DNA of 64,000 nucleotides from Streptomyces endophytica (GCF_026153355.1 NZ_CP110636.1:1-64000); one strand, 5' to 3'. Counted from the first letter of the stretch, positions 1 through 8,860 are shown. Notes: a model not told the origin generated them from the sequence alone. Program-made: numbers and translations.

Positions 1-315
1 CCGAAGGCGTGCTTGACGGTGTCCCTGCGGGCCAGGCGGACGGCCGCCAGCACCAGCGAGACGGCCAGCGCGGCGATCGCCGAGACGTGCAGGTCCTTGT
101 TGACCGTGAAGATCGCGACGAAGAGCAGGCCGGGGAGCACCGTCTCCACCAGGCCCCGCACACCGCCGAACGCCTCGAACAGCGCCGCCTCGGTCACCTC
201 CCGGCCGGCTCCGCCCGTCGTCCGGCGGGGCCGGGGCGGTGGGGGCGGGGTCGGCGCCGGGGGTGGCGCCGGCGGCGGCGTGCGGATCGGTGGTCGGTCG
301 GTCGTAAGACGTCAC
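1..315 (-). CDS. DUF3159 family membrane protein, partial
   Basis: This is the N-terminal part of a gene that leaves the window at base 1. It starts with GTG at 315, four bases after the stop of the OB-fold gene, so the two are probably co-transcribed. The first 30 or so residues are Ala/Pro/Asp-rich. They are followed by REVTEAALFEAFGG and a hydrophobic segment (ETVLPGLLFVAIFTV, then VSAIAALAVSLVLAAVRLAR), the pattern of DUF3159, a poorly understood actinobacterial multi-pass membrane family. One base appears to be missing near 225-235, because the acidic start and the conserved part lie in different frames. The function is unknown. Confidence 0.75.
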   Translation of the reverse strand, partial: MTSYDRPTTDPHAAAGATPGADPAPTAPAPPDDGRSRPGGDRGGAVRGVRRCAGPGGDGAPRPALRRDLHGQQGPARLGDRRAGRLAGAGGRPPGPQGHRQARLR

Positions 316-318
316 CGG

Positions 319-716
319 CTACTCCTGTCCGAGCGGTCGGAGTTCGTACTTCGGATTGAAGAGCACCCGGCGTCCGTGACTCAGCGAGATCCGGCCCGAG
401 GCGATGAGCTTACGGCCGGCTCGATCCCGACGATGGAGCGGCGGCCGAGCCACACCACGTCGAGCGCGGCGGAGCCGTCGAACAGCTCCGCCTCCAGCGC
501 GGGCACACCGGCGCGCGGTCGCAGCGTGACATGCCGCAGGGTGCCGGTGACCTTGACTATCTGGCGGTCGTCGCAGTCGCAGATGCGGGTGCACCCCGCG
601 TCCTCGGCGTCCTGCTGCAACTCGGCGGACTGCAGCTCCTCCTCGGAGGAGGACAGCCTGTCGAGCATCCGGCGAAAGCGACCGGCCGGCTTCTCGGGTC
701 GGGTCCCAGCACTCAT
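319..716 (-). CDS. OB-fold nucleic acid binding domain protein (frameshifted)
   Basis: This small protein of about 131 residues has an OB-fold of the kind found in tRNA anticodon-binding and RecG-like proteins. It starts at ATG 716 (MSAGTRPEKPAGRF). The strand pattern CTRICDCDDRQIVKVTG, TLRHVTLRPRAGVPALEAEL and LDVVWLGRRSIVGIEP is followed, after a missing G near 417, by GRKLIASGRISLSHGRR and a C-terminus NPKYELRPLGQE. It lies between kdpE and the DUF3159 gene on the same strand, a common actinobacterial neighbourhood. Binding to nucleic acid is inferred from the fold only. The frameshift is a single lost base in a G run. Confidence 0.75.
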
Positions 717-807
717 AACGCCAGCGTACCGGTGCCCGGGTCCGCGGATCACGGCGTCCACAGGGAGATCCCACCGCGGGCGCCCGGCCCCGTCCGCCCC
801 GCCCGGC

Positions 808-1491
808 TCACTGCTCGAAGCGGTACCCCATCCCCGGCTCGGTGATGAAGTGCTTCGGGTGCGAGGGGTCGCTCTCCAGCTTGCGGCGGAGCTGGGCCAT
901 GTAGACCCGCAGGTAGTTCGTCTCGGTGCCGTAGGACGGGCCCCAGACCTCCTGGAGCAGCTGCTTCTGGCTGACCAGCCGGCCCGCGTTGCGGACCAGG
1001 ACCTCCAGGAGGTGCCATTCGGTGGGGGTCAGCCGGATGTCCCGGCCGCCGCGGTTGACCTTCTTCGCGGCGAGGTCGACGGTGAAAGCCCTGGGTCTCC
1101 ACGACCACGGCGGTGTCGGCCGGCCCGGTCGGCTCGGCCCGGCGCACCGCCGCCCGCAGCCGGGCCAGCAACTCGTCCATACCGAAGGGCTTGGTGACGT
1201 AGTCGTCCGCGCCCGCGTCCAGCGCCTCCACCTTCTCGTCGGAGGTCTGCCGGGCGGAGAGCACCAGGATCGGTACCCGGGTCCAGCCCCGCAGCCCCTG
1301 ATCACTTCGACGCCGTCCATGTCGGGCAGGCCGAGGTCCAGGACGATGACGTCGGGGTGGCGGGCGGCGGCGAGCTTGAGGGCGGTGGCCCCCGTCGGGG
1401 GCGGCGTCGACCTCGTACTTGCGCGCCTTCAGGTTGATCACGAGGGCGCGGACGATCTGCGGCTCGTCATCGACCACAAGCACCGGTTCAC
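808..1491 (-). CDS. kdpE: KdpE, OmpR-type response regulator for potassium uptake (frameshifted)
   Basis: DNA-binding response regulator, partner of KdpD. The proposed start is GTG 1491, with GAGGAG seven bases upstream. One G seems lost in the first codons, since [14 protein letters not shown] needs CCGGG where CCGG is read. The receiver domain shows the acidic VDDE pair, the phospho-acceptor in [14 protein letters not shown], and the Lys in [18 protein letters not shown]. The C-terminal winged-helix domain reads [16 protein letters not shown] to the end at PGMGYRFEQ. At least three more frame changes occur (near 1395, 1305 and 1090), all removable by single-base corrections. It follows kdpD on the same strand. 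By family it should activate kdpFABC under K+ limitation. Confidence 0.88.
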
Positions 1492-1600
1492 TGGCGATCT
1501 CCTCGTGGTGTGGTGTCGTGTCCCGGCGGGGCGGGGTCGGGGCGTTTCCCCGCGGGGCGGCCCGCGGGACGTGGGGTGGGGAGCAGCGGTGGGGTCCGGC

Positions 1601-4159
1601 TCATGTCGTGGCCTGGGCCGGGAGGTCGGGCCGGACCGGCGGCCGGCCGCCCGCGGCCCGGAGCGTGAGGACCATCGTCATACCGCCTCCCGGGGTGTCC
1701 TCCGCGGCCAGCGTGCCGCCCATCGCCTCCGCGAAGCCCCGGGCCACGGCGAGCCCCAGCCCCACGCCGGCGCCGCGCGGGACGTCGCCGTAGCGCTGGA
1801 ACGGCTCGAAGATCCGGTCCTTGGCGCTGTCCGGCACGCCCGGACCGCGGTCGGCGATCCGCAGCTCCACCCGGTCGCCGAGCGCGCTGGCCGCGACCAG
1901 CACCGCCTCGCCGTCCGGGCTGTACTTCACGGCGTTCTCGACGAGATTGGCGACCGAACGTTCCAGCAGTCCGGGGTCGACCGCGACCATCGGCAGCTCT
2001 TCCGGGATGTCCAGGGTGACGCTGCTCTCCGGCACGCCGCCGAGCGCCATCGGCACGACCTCGTCGAGGTCGAGCTCGCGGATCAGCGGGGTGACCGTGC
2101 CGGTCTGCAGCCGGGACATGTCCAGGAGGGTTGCCCACCAGGTGGTCCAGCCGGTCCGCGCCCGCCTCGATGCCCGCCAGCAGCTCCGCCTCGTCCTCCG
2201 GCGACCAGGCCACGTCGTCCGAGCGCAGGGAGGTGACCGAGGCCTTGATGCTCGCCAGCGGCGTCCGCAGGTCGTGGCTGACCGCGGCCAGCAGCGCCGT
2301 CCGGATGCGATTGCCCTCGGCCAGCTCCCGGGCCCGTTCCGCCTCGCCGACCAGCCGCTGCCGGTCGAGGACGACGGCGGCCTGGGCGGCGAAGGCGGCC
2401 AGCACCCGGCGGTCCTCGGCGGGCAGCACCCGCCCGGTCAGCGCCAGCGCCATGTGGTCCCCCACCGGCATGTCGACGTCCGCGTCCTCCGGGCGCTGCA
2501 GCGGCTCGCCCTTGTCGGAGCCGCCGGCCCGGCCCGCGCAGGTCCACGGGTCGACGTCGCTGCGCCGCTCCAGCAGCGCCACGGTGTCCATGCCGAAGGT
2601 CTCCCGGACCCGCTCCAGCAGGGCGTTCAGCGTCGTCCGCCGCGCAGCACGCTGCCGGCGAGGAAGGACAGGATCTCCGACTCGGCACGCAGCCGGGCCG
2701 CCTGGTGGGTGCGGCGGGCCGCGAGGTCCACCACCGAGGCGACCGACACCGCGACCGCGAAGAAGATCGCGATGGCGACGATGTTCTGCGGGTCGCTGAT
2801 GGTGAGGGTGTGGGTCGGGGGCGTGAAGTAGAAGTTCAGCAGCAGCGAGCCGACCGCCGCGGACGCCAGCGCCGGCAGCTGCCCGCCGAGCAGCGCCGCG
2901 ACGACGGTCAGGAAGAGGAACAGCAGGACGTCGTTGGCCAGCCCGGGGCCGTTGGCGAGGCCGGACAGCAGCAGCGAGAGCAGCGCCGGGCCGACCACGC
3001 CGACCAGCCAGCCGGCGATGATCCGGGCCCGCCCCAGCCGCGCACCGCGCGCCACCGGCAGCCCACGGCCCTTGGCGACCTCCTCGTGGGTGACGATGTG
3101 CACGTCGAGGTCCGGCCCCGATTCACGGGCGACGGTCGCCCCCACCCCGGGCCCGAAGACGTACTGCCAGGTCTTGCGGCGGCTCGATCCCAGCACGATC
3201 TGCGTGGCGTTCACCCCGCGCGCGAACGCAACCCAGCAGCGCACTCGGTATGTCGTCCCCGATGACGTGGTGGAACGTGCCGCCGAGGTCCTCCACCAGG
3301 GTCCGCTGGACGGCGAGTTCCTTGGGCGAGGCGGAGGTCAGCCCGTCGCTGCGGGCTATGTAGACGGCGAGCACCTCGCTGCCCGAGCCCTTGGCCGCCA
3401 TCCGGGCGGCGCGGCGGATGAGCGTACGGCCCTCGGGGCCCCGGTCAGGCCGACCACGATCCGCTCGCGGGCCTGCCAGGTCGACCGGATCGAGTGCTCC
3501 GCGCGGTACTCCTGGAGGTACTCGTCGACGCGGTCGGCGACCCAGAGGAGCGCCAGCTCGCGCAGCGCCGTGAGGTTGCCCGGCCGGAAGTAGTTCGACA
3601 GGGCGGCGTCCACCTTGTCGGGCTGGTAGATGTTCCCGTGCGCCATCCGGCGCCGGATCGCCTGGGGCGACATGTCGACCAGTTCGATCTGGTCGGCCCG
3701 CCGCACCACCTCGTCGGGCACGGTCTCGCGCTGCCGGACGCCCGTTATGGACTCGACGACGTCCCCGAGCGACTCCAGGTGCTGGATGTTCACCGTCGAG
3801 ATGACATCGATGCCGGCTTCCAGCAGCTCCTCGATGTCCTGCCAGCGCTTGGCGTTGCGCGAACCGGGCACGTTGGTGTGGGCCAACTCGTCGACCACGG
3901 CCACGGCGGGCTTGCGTTCCAGCGCCGCGTCCACGTCCATTTCGGTGAAGACCGAGCCGCGGTACGTCAGCTCGCGGCGCTGGATCTGCTCCAGGCCGTG
4001 CAGCATGACCTCCGTACGGGGCCGCCCGTGGTGCTCGACGAACGCCACCGCGACGTCCGTGCCCCGCTCCACGCGCCGGTGCGCCTCGGACAGCATCGCG
4101 TAGGTCTTGCCGACGCCGGGCGCCGCCCCGAGATAGATCCGTAGCTTGCCGCGTGCCAT
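1601..4159 (-). CDS. kdpD: KdpD, potassium/turgor sensor histidine kinase (frameshifted)
   Basis: Membrane sensor kinase of about 850 residues, near the usual KdpD length. It starts at ATG 4159 (MARGKLRIYLGAAPG). The N-terminal KdpD domain carries a Walker A (GAAPGVGKTYAML) and a DELAHTN Walker B. A universal-stress-type domain follows, then a four-helix membrane block (about 2720-3010: LVGVVGPALLSLLLSG to IAIFFAVAVSVASVV) and a GAF-like region. The histidine kinase core has SHDLRTPLASIKA (H box), NLVENAVKYSP (N box), DRGPGVP and GVGLGLAVA (G boxes). About four single-base frame breaks occur (near 3440, 3230, 2635 and 2125). Kinase and phosphatase activity toward KdpE is known for the family. 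It is separated from its usual partner operon kdpFABC by about 4.7 kb of accessory genes. Confidence 0.9.
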
Positions 4160-4325
4160 GGCCCCATTGTCTTACGTGAAGGCCGCCCCCACCGGGCTGG
4201 CCTGCTGCGACCCTATCGACCCCACAAGGGAACAAAAGCCGCAGTTGACGACTTCACCCCCGGTCTTGACGCGACTCTGATACGGGCGCCCGTAACCGGT
4301 CCAGCAGGGGGCTGGGCACCCGGCC

Positions 4326-4380
4326 CGGTGCTTCCGGACCGGTGCTTCCGACCGGTGCTTCCGGCGCAGTGCTTCCGGAC
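4326..4380. repeat. Four short tandem copies around GGTGCTTCCG
   Basis: Four imperfect copies, 13-14 bases each, of a unit like CGGTGCTTCCGGAC lie in the gap between the divergent kdpD and aminoglycoside acetyltransferase genes. The rest of this gap (4160-4420) must hold both promoters, but I see no convincing -35/-10 pair. Confidence 0.6.
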
Positions 4381-4420
4381 GGCGAAAACACCTCGCCGGA
4401 CGTCCCGACCGACTGCGACG

Positions 4421-5051
4421 ATGCCCCTCATGACGGACGCCGCGCCCGCACCCGAGCCCACCACCGGCACCAGCACCGGCCACTCCCCCGCACCGGCAGA
4501 AGATCTGACGGCGGGCCGCATGCCCGCGGTGCGGGTCGCACACACGCCGACCTGGACGCCGCCACGCTCAAGGCGGTACGCGCCCTCCTCTACGGCGTCT
4601 TCGACGACATGACCGAGGAGGACTGGGACCACGCGCTCGGCGGTCTGCACGCCCTGGCCTACGAGGACGGCGAACTCGTCGGCCACGCCTCCGTCATCCA
4701 GCGCCGGCTGCTGCACGGCGGCCGAGCCCTGCGCTGCGGGTACGTCGAGGGGGTCGGCGTACGCGCGGACCGGCGCGGCCGGGGCCACGGGGCGGCCATG
4801 ATGGCCGCGCTGGAACGAGTCATCCGCGCGGCCTACGACCTCGGCGCGCTCGGCGCCTCCGACGAGGCCGCCGCCTTCTACGCCGCCCGGGCTGGCAGCA
4901 GTGGCGCGGCCGCTCCTGGACCCTCACCCCGTCCGGCATCCAGCGCACCGCCGACGAGGACGACTTCCTCTACGTCCTGCCGACCCCCGCCACCGCCTTG
5001 GACCTCGGCTCCGACCTCACCTGCGACTGGCGCGACGGCGACGTCTGGTAG
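4421..5051 (+). CDS. AAC(2')-I-type aminoglycoside 2'-N-acetyltransferase (frameshifted)
   Basis: GNAT enzyme expected to acetylate the 2'-amino group of aminoglycosides such as gentamicin or tobramycin with acetyl-CoA. The protein closely follows the mycobacterial AAC(2')-I pattern: ADLDAATLKAVRALLYG, FTEEDW-like DDMTEEDWDHALGGLHAL, HASVIQRRLLHGG, LRCGYVEGVGVR, the acetyl-CoA loop RRGRGHG, YAARGWQQWRG, and a C-terminus CDWRDGDVW before the stop. The N-terminal 40 residues are a Thr/Pro-rich extension. ATG 4421 and ATG 4430 are in frame with each other, and neither has a clear ribosome site. A G is missing near 4548 and another near 4891. It is transcribed away from kdpD. The natural substrate is unknown, and in mycobacteria this family also has proposed cell-wall roles. 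Confidence 0.85.
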
Positions 5052-5162
5052 CGACAACTTCCGGCAACGGCGTGCGGGGCCGGGCCGACGCACCGCCGTT
5101 GCCGGAGGGCAAGGGCGGAGGCCGGCCAGGTTCCGCCGTATCGCGGTATCGCCGTATCGCCG

Positions 5163-5599
5163 TCACCGCGGGACGAAGCGGTCGACCAGGAGGGTGAGGC
5201 GGTCGGGGGCCCGGTCGGCGGGCAGGCGCCCGGCGCGGGTGAGCGTGACCAGTCCGTGCAGCGCGGCCCAGAACGTCGCGACGAACAGCCCGGTTCGTCG
5301 GGGTGCGCATGGTGGACGAGCGGATCCACCAGGGCCTGGAACGCCTCACGCAGCGGCGCGGGCGTGGCCTCGTCGGCGAACGGGAGACCGTTGTCGAGGC
5401 GGAACATCGCGTCGTACAGGGCGGGATTCTTGCCCCGGAAGTGGCTGTAGAGCACGGGCTGGCTGTACTCGATCTGCTCGGCGAGGCGCCGCGTGGTGAC
5501 GGCATCCCATTCGTGCGCCTCGGCCAGCTCGCGGGCCGTGGAGACGATCAGCCTGTGGCGGTGGACCCGCTCGCGTTCCTTGCGTTCACGTACCGACAT
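5163..5599 (-). CDS. TetR family regulator (frameshifted)
   Basis: Short TetR repressor of about 145 residues, start ATG 5599 (MSVRERKERERVHRH). The N-terminal helix-turn-helix is clear: LIVSTARELAEAHEWDAV, TTRRLAEQIEYSQPVLYSHF, then GKNPALYDAMF. The C-terminal part ends in the third frame as FVATFWAALHGLVTLTR and LLVDRFVPR, so about one base is lost near 5297. It is divergent from the DUF1772 gene, and an 11-base palindrome lies in the 60-base gap (see 5610-5620). It very likely represses itself and that neighbour. The end converges with the acetyltransferase gene. Confidence 0.82.
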
Positions 5600-5609
5600 G
5601 ACGTGATGC

Positions 5610-5620
5610 TAGCGTCGCTA
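5610..5620. promoter_or_regulatory. Palindromic operator candidate TAGCGTCGCTA
   Basis: An 11-base perfect palindrome around a central T (TAGCG-T-CGCTA) lies 10 bases before the TetR start codon and in front of the divergent DUF1772 gene. The position fits an autoregulatory TetR operator. The inference rests on symmetry and location only. Confidence 0.55.
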
Positions 5621-5662
5621 GACAAAAGAGCAACGACATCTCCAGCATCGAACTCGGAACCT

Positions 5663-6055
5663 GTGGAGTTCGCGGTGGCGGTCTTCGTCAACCAGATCCT
5701 CGACCGGCTCCCGAACGACGGCGGACTCGACGCCCGGAGCGACGGGGCGCGCGTCCTCGGCCGGGTCATGCCGTTCTGGTATATCGGCTCGGTCGTCCTC
5801 GGCGCGGCGTGGTCCGCACTGACCTGGGGCGACCGGGGCACCTCACTCATCGCCGTGGGCACGGTGCTGCTCGTACTGAGCGTGGTGATGTCGATCCTGC
5901 TGCTCGTCCCGATCAACTCACGCGTCGCGACCTGGTCGAAGGAGGGCGTACCCGCCGACTGGAAGCAGCAGGTGGGCCGTTGGGACCGCTTCCACTACGT
6001 CCGCGTAGCCATCATCGTGCTCGCGTTCGTACTGTTCACGGTCGCGCTGATCTGA
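5663..6055 (+). CDS. DUF1772 / anthrone-oxygenase-like membrane protein, possibly N-terminally short
   Basis: Membrane protein of about 130 residues related to DUF1772. Visible landmarks are EFAVAVFVNQILDRLPNDGG, LGRVMPFWYIGSVVLGAAW, LIAVGTVLLVLSVVMSILL, INSRVATWSKEGVPADW and a last helix VRVAIIVLAFVLFTVAL. Family members normally have one more hydrophobic helix before the AVAVFVN motif. Here only a short leader is available: GTG 5663 gives almost none, and ATG 5606 would overlap the operator. The N-terminus may therefore be truncated or affected by an indel. The divergent TetR gene is its likely regulator. The substrate is unknown; some relatives are thought to act on polyketides, but nothing here shows that. 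Confidence 0.65.
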   Translation: MEFAVAVFVNQILDRLPNDGGLDARSDGARVLGRVMPFWYIGSVVLGAAWSALTWGDRGTSLIAVGTVLLVLSVVMSILLLVPINSRVATWSKEGVPADWKQQVGRWDRFHYVRVAIIVLAFVLFTVALI

Positions 6056-6161
6056 CGCCCCACCAGGCCGTGTACTGCGGACCCCTGAAGCCGCCCGGAC
6101 CTGCCGCTGTTCACCGTGGCGCCCCGAGCCGTCCGTAGTGGCCGCCCAGCCCGAAGCGACT

Positions 6162-6216
6162 CGGGAAGGGGCGGCCATGCGCGCGTCGGTCGGGAAGGGG
6201 CGGCCATGCGCGCGTC
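6162..6216. repeat. 26-base tandem direct repeat, two copies
   Basis: Two identical 26-base copies (6162-6187 and 6191-6216, period 29) begin CGGGAAGGGGCGGCC and end in GCGCGCGTC. They lie downstream of the DUF1772 gene and beyond the end of the ABC ATPase gene. No gene is visible in 6056-6284. Confidence 0.8.
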
Positions 6217-6284
6217 CGGCTGGGTGCGCGGGGGCGGGCCATGACCAGTCCTTCCACTACGCCCTCGCGATCCCGACGAACCGC

Positions 6285-7010
6285 CTAGCCGCGCCGGCCC
6301 GCCTGGCTCGGCTCGCCCTCTCGGCTGGGCGCGCCCTCTTCCGTGATCAGTCCGTCGTTGAGCGTGAGGACGCGGTCGGCCAGGCCCAGGAGGGTGTTGT
6401 CGTGGGTGGCGACCAGGGCCGTGACGCCCTCGCTGCGGACGACGGCGCGCAGCAGTTCCATCACCTCCAGGCCGGTTTCCGCGTCGAGTTGGCCGGTGGG
6501 CTCGTCGGCTATGAGCAGGGCCGGGCGATTGGCCAGCGCGCGGGCTATCGCGACGCGTTGTTGCTGGCCGCCGGAGAGTTCGCCCGGGCGCTGCCGGGCG
6601 TGGTCGGCGAGGCCGACCAGTGACAGCAGCAGCGCGACCCGTTCTTCTCGCTCACGTGCCGGGACCTCGCGGAGCCGCAAGGGCACTCCGACGTTCTCGG
6701 CGGCGCTCAGGATCGGTATCAGCCCGAACGACTGGAAGACGAAGCCGATGCGGTCGCGACGCATTTCCAGCAGTCCGGTCTCACCGAGCTCGGCGAGCGG
6801 GGTGCCGTCGACGGTGATGCGTCCGGCGTCCGGAGTGTCCAGGCCGCCGATGAGATTGAGGAGCGTCGTCTTGCCGGATCCGGAACGGCCGCGCAGGGCC
6901 ACCAGTTCGCCGCGCGGGACGCGGCAGGACACCCCGCGGAGCGCGTGCACGGCACCGGCGTCGCTGCCCGCACTGCCGTAACTGCGGTGCAGGTCCTCGA
7001 CGATGACCAT
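6285..7010 (-). CDS. ABC transporter ATP-binding protein, MacB/LolD type, without a permease partner
   Basis: ATPase of 241 residues (about 226 for a typical LolD/MacB-type subunit). Motifs in order are Walker A GRSGSGKTTLLN, Q loop FVFQSFGLIP, signature GELSGGQQQRVAIARAL, Walker B LLIADEPTGQLD and switch His VATHDN. ATG 7010 (MVIVEDLHRSYG) is the first good start in frame. A strong GGAGGTGAG lies 7 bases before a GTG at about 7020 in another frame, so a lost base near the true start is possible. Such ATPases pair with FtsX-like permeases, but neither neighbour is one: the flanks are a DUF1772 gene and an alginate lyase. It may serve a permease encoded elsewhere or be a remnant. Confidence 0.88.
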   Translation of the reverse strand: MVIVEDLHRSYGSAGSDAGAVHALRGVSCRVPRGELVALRGRSGSGKTTLLNLIGGLDTPDAGRITVDGTPLAELGETGLLEMRRDRIGFVFQSFGLIPILSAAENVGVPLRLREVPAREREERVALLLSLVGLADHARQRPGELSGGQQQRVAIARALANRPALLIADEPTGQLDAETGLEVMELLRAVVRSEGVTALVATHDNTLLGLADRVLTLNDGLITEEGAPSREGEPSQAGRRG

Positions 7011-7327
7011 CGACGTGGCGTCACCGCTCGCCTCACCTCCCCCGGGCGCGTGGGATGTGCCCGACGTAGCCGATGTGTCCGCAGCGCCACCCGTGTCCGG
7101 TCGCGATGTGCTTCCCCGCTGTGCATGATCCGTTCCCCCAGTCCCCTTGCGGCATCGGTCCGCCGCGCCGGCCGGGCACCCTCGGCGGTGCCTGCCGATG
7201 GCGTCAGTATGCGTACCGCGCAGTTCGGCAGGCAACGCCTGTGGATAACTCTCGGACGGGGCCTCGGACGGGACCTCGGGCGGGGCCCCGGACGAGGCCG
7301 CAGGCGCCAACGCCCAAACAAATACGG
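7011..7327. other. Gap holding a 12-base repeat array and a DnaA-box-like site
   Basis: No gene is supported in this 317-base stretch. It contains four tandem 12-base copies (7252-7299, consensus TCGGACGGGGCC) and a perfect TTATCCACA (reverse strand, 7240-7248) inside GCCTGTGGATAACTC. The same 15-mer recurs near 52868. The stop of the alginate lyase gene borders it. Confidence 0.6.
7252..7299. repeat. Four tandem 12-base repeats
   Basis: The copies are TCGGACGGGGCC, TCGGACGGGACC, TCGGGCGGGGCC and CCGGACGAGGCC, directly head to tail. They lie between the ABC ATPase and the alginate lyase genes. Confidence 0.8.
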
Positions 7328-8536
7328 TCAGTTCGGGTTCTCGGCGTGGGTCAAGGTCTCCCAGGCCACGAAGAGGTTGTTGGAGCCTGCCGGGCGCTGC
7401 TGTTCGGTGAGCTTCTGCGTGTTCGGCATGGCGTGGTGCAGGCGGTTGTGCAGGGCGTTGTAGCCGACCTCGGTGACGGGCCCCAGGCCACGTTTGACGG
7501 TGCCGCCGCACAGCCAGGACGGCGGGGTGGTGCCGAGTTCGTAGGTGGCCTGGAAGCCGAGCGCCTGGCGCAGCCGTTCGGCGACCTCGGGGTAGAGGTC
7601 CTGGCCCTGCAAACGGGTGGTCTCGGCGATGTGGGAGATGGCCGACAGGCCGTATCCGGTGTGGGTGAAGTCGCGGCAGGTTTCCTGGGTGAGGCCGTCG
7701 ACGAAGGTGGACTGGCCCTGCCAGTACTTGATGATCTTGTCGCGGGTGTTCAGGCCGCTGCCCGGTGTGGTCCTGGGCAGCTCGCCGTCGGACCTGAGGT
7801 AGATGTACGCGGGCACGCGGGCGCGGAAGGTGGCGAGGGCCTTGTCGTACGAGGTCTTGTCCTCCAGGAAGACGGAGATGCCGACGGCGGCCTCCATCAT
7901 GCTCAGTTCCCAGTTCCCGTTGCTGTGCGAGCCGTTGATGACCTCGGGGAGGTAGACGGTGCGCAGCATTCCGGCGAAGCGGTCGATGCGGTTCTTGGGC
8001 CAGCCGTCGTAGGTGTAACGGATGATCTCGGCGGCGCGCGGCCAGGAGGAGCCCGCCCAGCCGGTCTGTAGTGGGGCGTTGCTGTTGGTGTGCTCCTTGA
8101 GGGTGGCGGACCAGGCGTCCATGATCTGGATCGCCTTGTCGGCGTACCTGCCGTCGCGGGTGAGGTACCAGGCCAGCGAGAGGGTGTAGGCGGCGAGGGC
8201 GTCCTCTCGTTCGTCGGTGCAGCCGTGGTTGGGCTTGGAGTACGGGCCGCATTCGACGGTGGCGCGGGGCTTGGGGGCGCGGGAGAGCGAGGCGTAGGGG
8301 CTCGCCATCATCGCGTCGAAGGCACTCTTCCAGGGCTGAGCGCCGGAGTTGACCTTGCTGCGGACGTAGTCGAGTTGGCGCGTGCCGACGAGGACGCCGG
8401 GGTGGGTGAAGGTGGCCGGTGCCGCCGCGGACGGTTTCGGGGCCGCCGGGGCCGCGGTGGACGGGGCGCCCATGAGGAGGCTCACGGTCAGGGCGCCGGC
8501 CAGCGCGCCGGCGACGAGGGTGAACGTTCTGCGCAT
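7328..8536 (-). CDS. Secreted alginate lyase family protein
   Basis: Polysaccharide lyase-like protein of 402 residues, start ATG 8536 with AGGAAGG upstream. The Sec signal peptide is MRRTFTLVAGALAG, a hydrophobic core and cleavage near STAAPAAP. The mature part matches the alginate lyase fold (alpha/alpha barrel): LVGTRQLDYVRSKVNSG, CGPYSKPNHGCTDE, the conserved AYTLSLAWYLTRDGRYA, IIRYTYDGW, NGSHSNGNWELSMMEAAVG and TGYGLSAISHIAETTR. The SHSNGNWE segment carries the conserved Asn/His region of the family. The enzyme is inferred to cleave uronate-containing polysaccharide outside the cell by beta-elimination. A 28-base palindrome 67 bases upstream suggests repressor control. There is no oligouronate transporter next to it in this window. 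Confidence 0.85.
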   Translation of the reverse strand: MRRTFTLVAGALAGALTVSLLMGAPSTAAPAAPKPSAAAPATFTHPGVLVGTRQLDYVRSKVNSGAQPWKSAFDAMMASPYASLSRAPKPRATVECGPYSKPNHGCTDEREDALAAYTLSLAWYLTRDGRYADKAIQIMDAWSATLKEHTNSNAPLQTGWAGSSWPRAAEIIRYTYDGWPKNRIDRFAGMLRTVYLPEVINGSHSNGNWELSMMEAAVGISVFLEDKTSYDKALATFRARVPAYIYLRSDGELPRTTPGSGLNTRDKIIKYWQGQSTFVDGLTQETCRDFTHTGYGLSAISHIAETTRLQGQDLYPEVAERLRQALGFQATYELGTTPPSWLCGGTVKRGLGPVTEVGYNALHNRLHHAMPNTQKLTEQQRPAGSNNLFVAWETLTHAENPN

Positions 8537-8602
8537 GGGGGGTGGGTGCCTTCCTGCCGAGATGCTCAAGGGGAGGAACGAGGAGCTGTTCTCGTACATG
8601 AA

Positions 8603-8630
8603 TGACAGGCGTTGATGTGAACGCGTGTCA
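8603..8630. promoter_or_regulatory. 28-base inverted repeat upstream of alginate lyase
   Basis: Read on the gene strand, the halves are TGACA-C-GCGTT and AACGC-C-TGTCA, separated by six bases. That gives five plus five matched pairs around one unpaired position on each side. It lies 67-94 bases before the alginate lyase ATG, a typical operator position. The cognate regulator is not identifiable from the window. The rest of the 8537-8860 gap holds only this site and the kdpC terminator. Confidence 0.65.
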
Positions 8631-8765
8631 TGGCTGGGGAAGGTAGAACCAAGCCGATGCCTCGTCAAGGCGTGCGACAGGAAGCCGACGCAGAGGTGCG
8701 GCGGGTCCGCCGTGCGTCACAACTGCCCGGCGTGCAGGGCACGTTCAACTACCTGAAAACAGAAA

Positions 8766-8798
8766 GCGGCCCCCGGGGAGAAGCTCCCCGGAGGCCGC
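8766..8798 (-). terminator. Hairpin terminator after kdpC
   Basis: A strong GC hairpin (GCGGCC, CCGGGGAG, loop AAG, CTCCCCGG, GGCCGC with one bulge) lies about 60 bases past the kdpC stop. It has no long T run, which is normal for this GC-rich group. Confidence 0.7.
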
Positions 8799-8860
8799 CC
8801 GCCATCCGTCGTTCGGCAAGGCCCTCGTTCGGCGCCGCCGTCGTTCCGCTCAGCCCCTGT

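Noticed and set aside
5303..5663. Extending the DUF1772 gene upstream to 5303
   Set aside because: The frame is open but covers the TetR coding region on the other strand and the operator.
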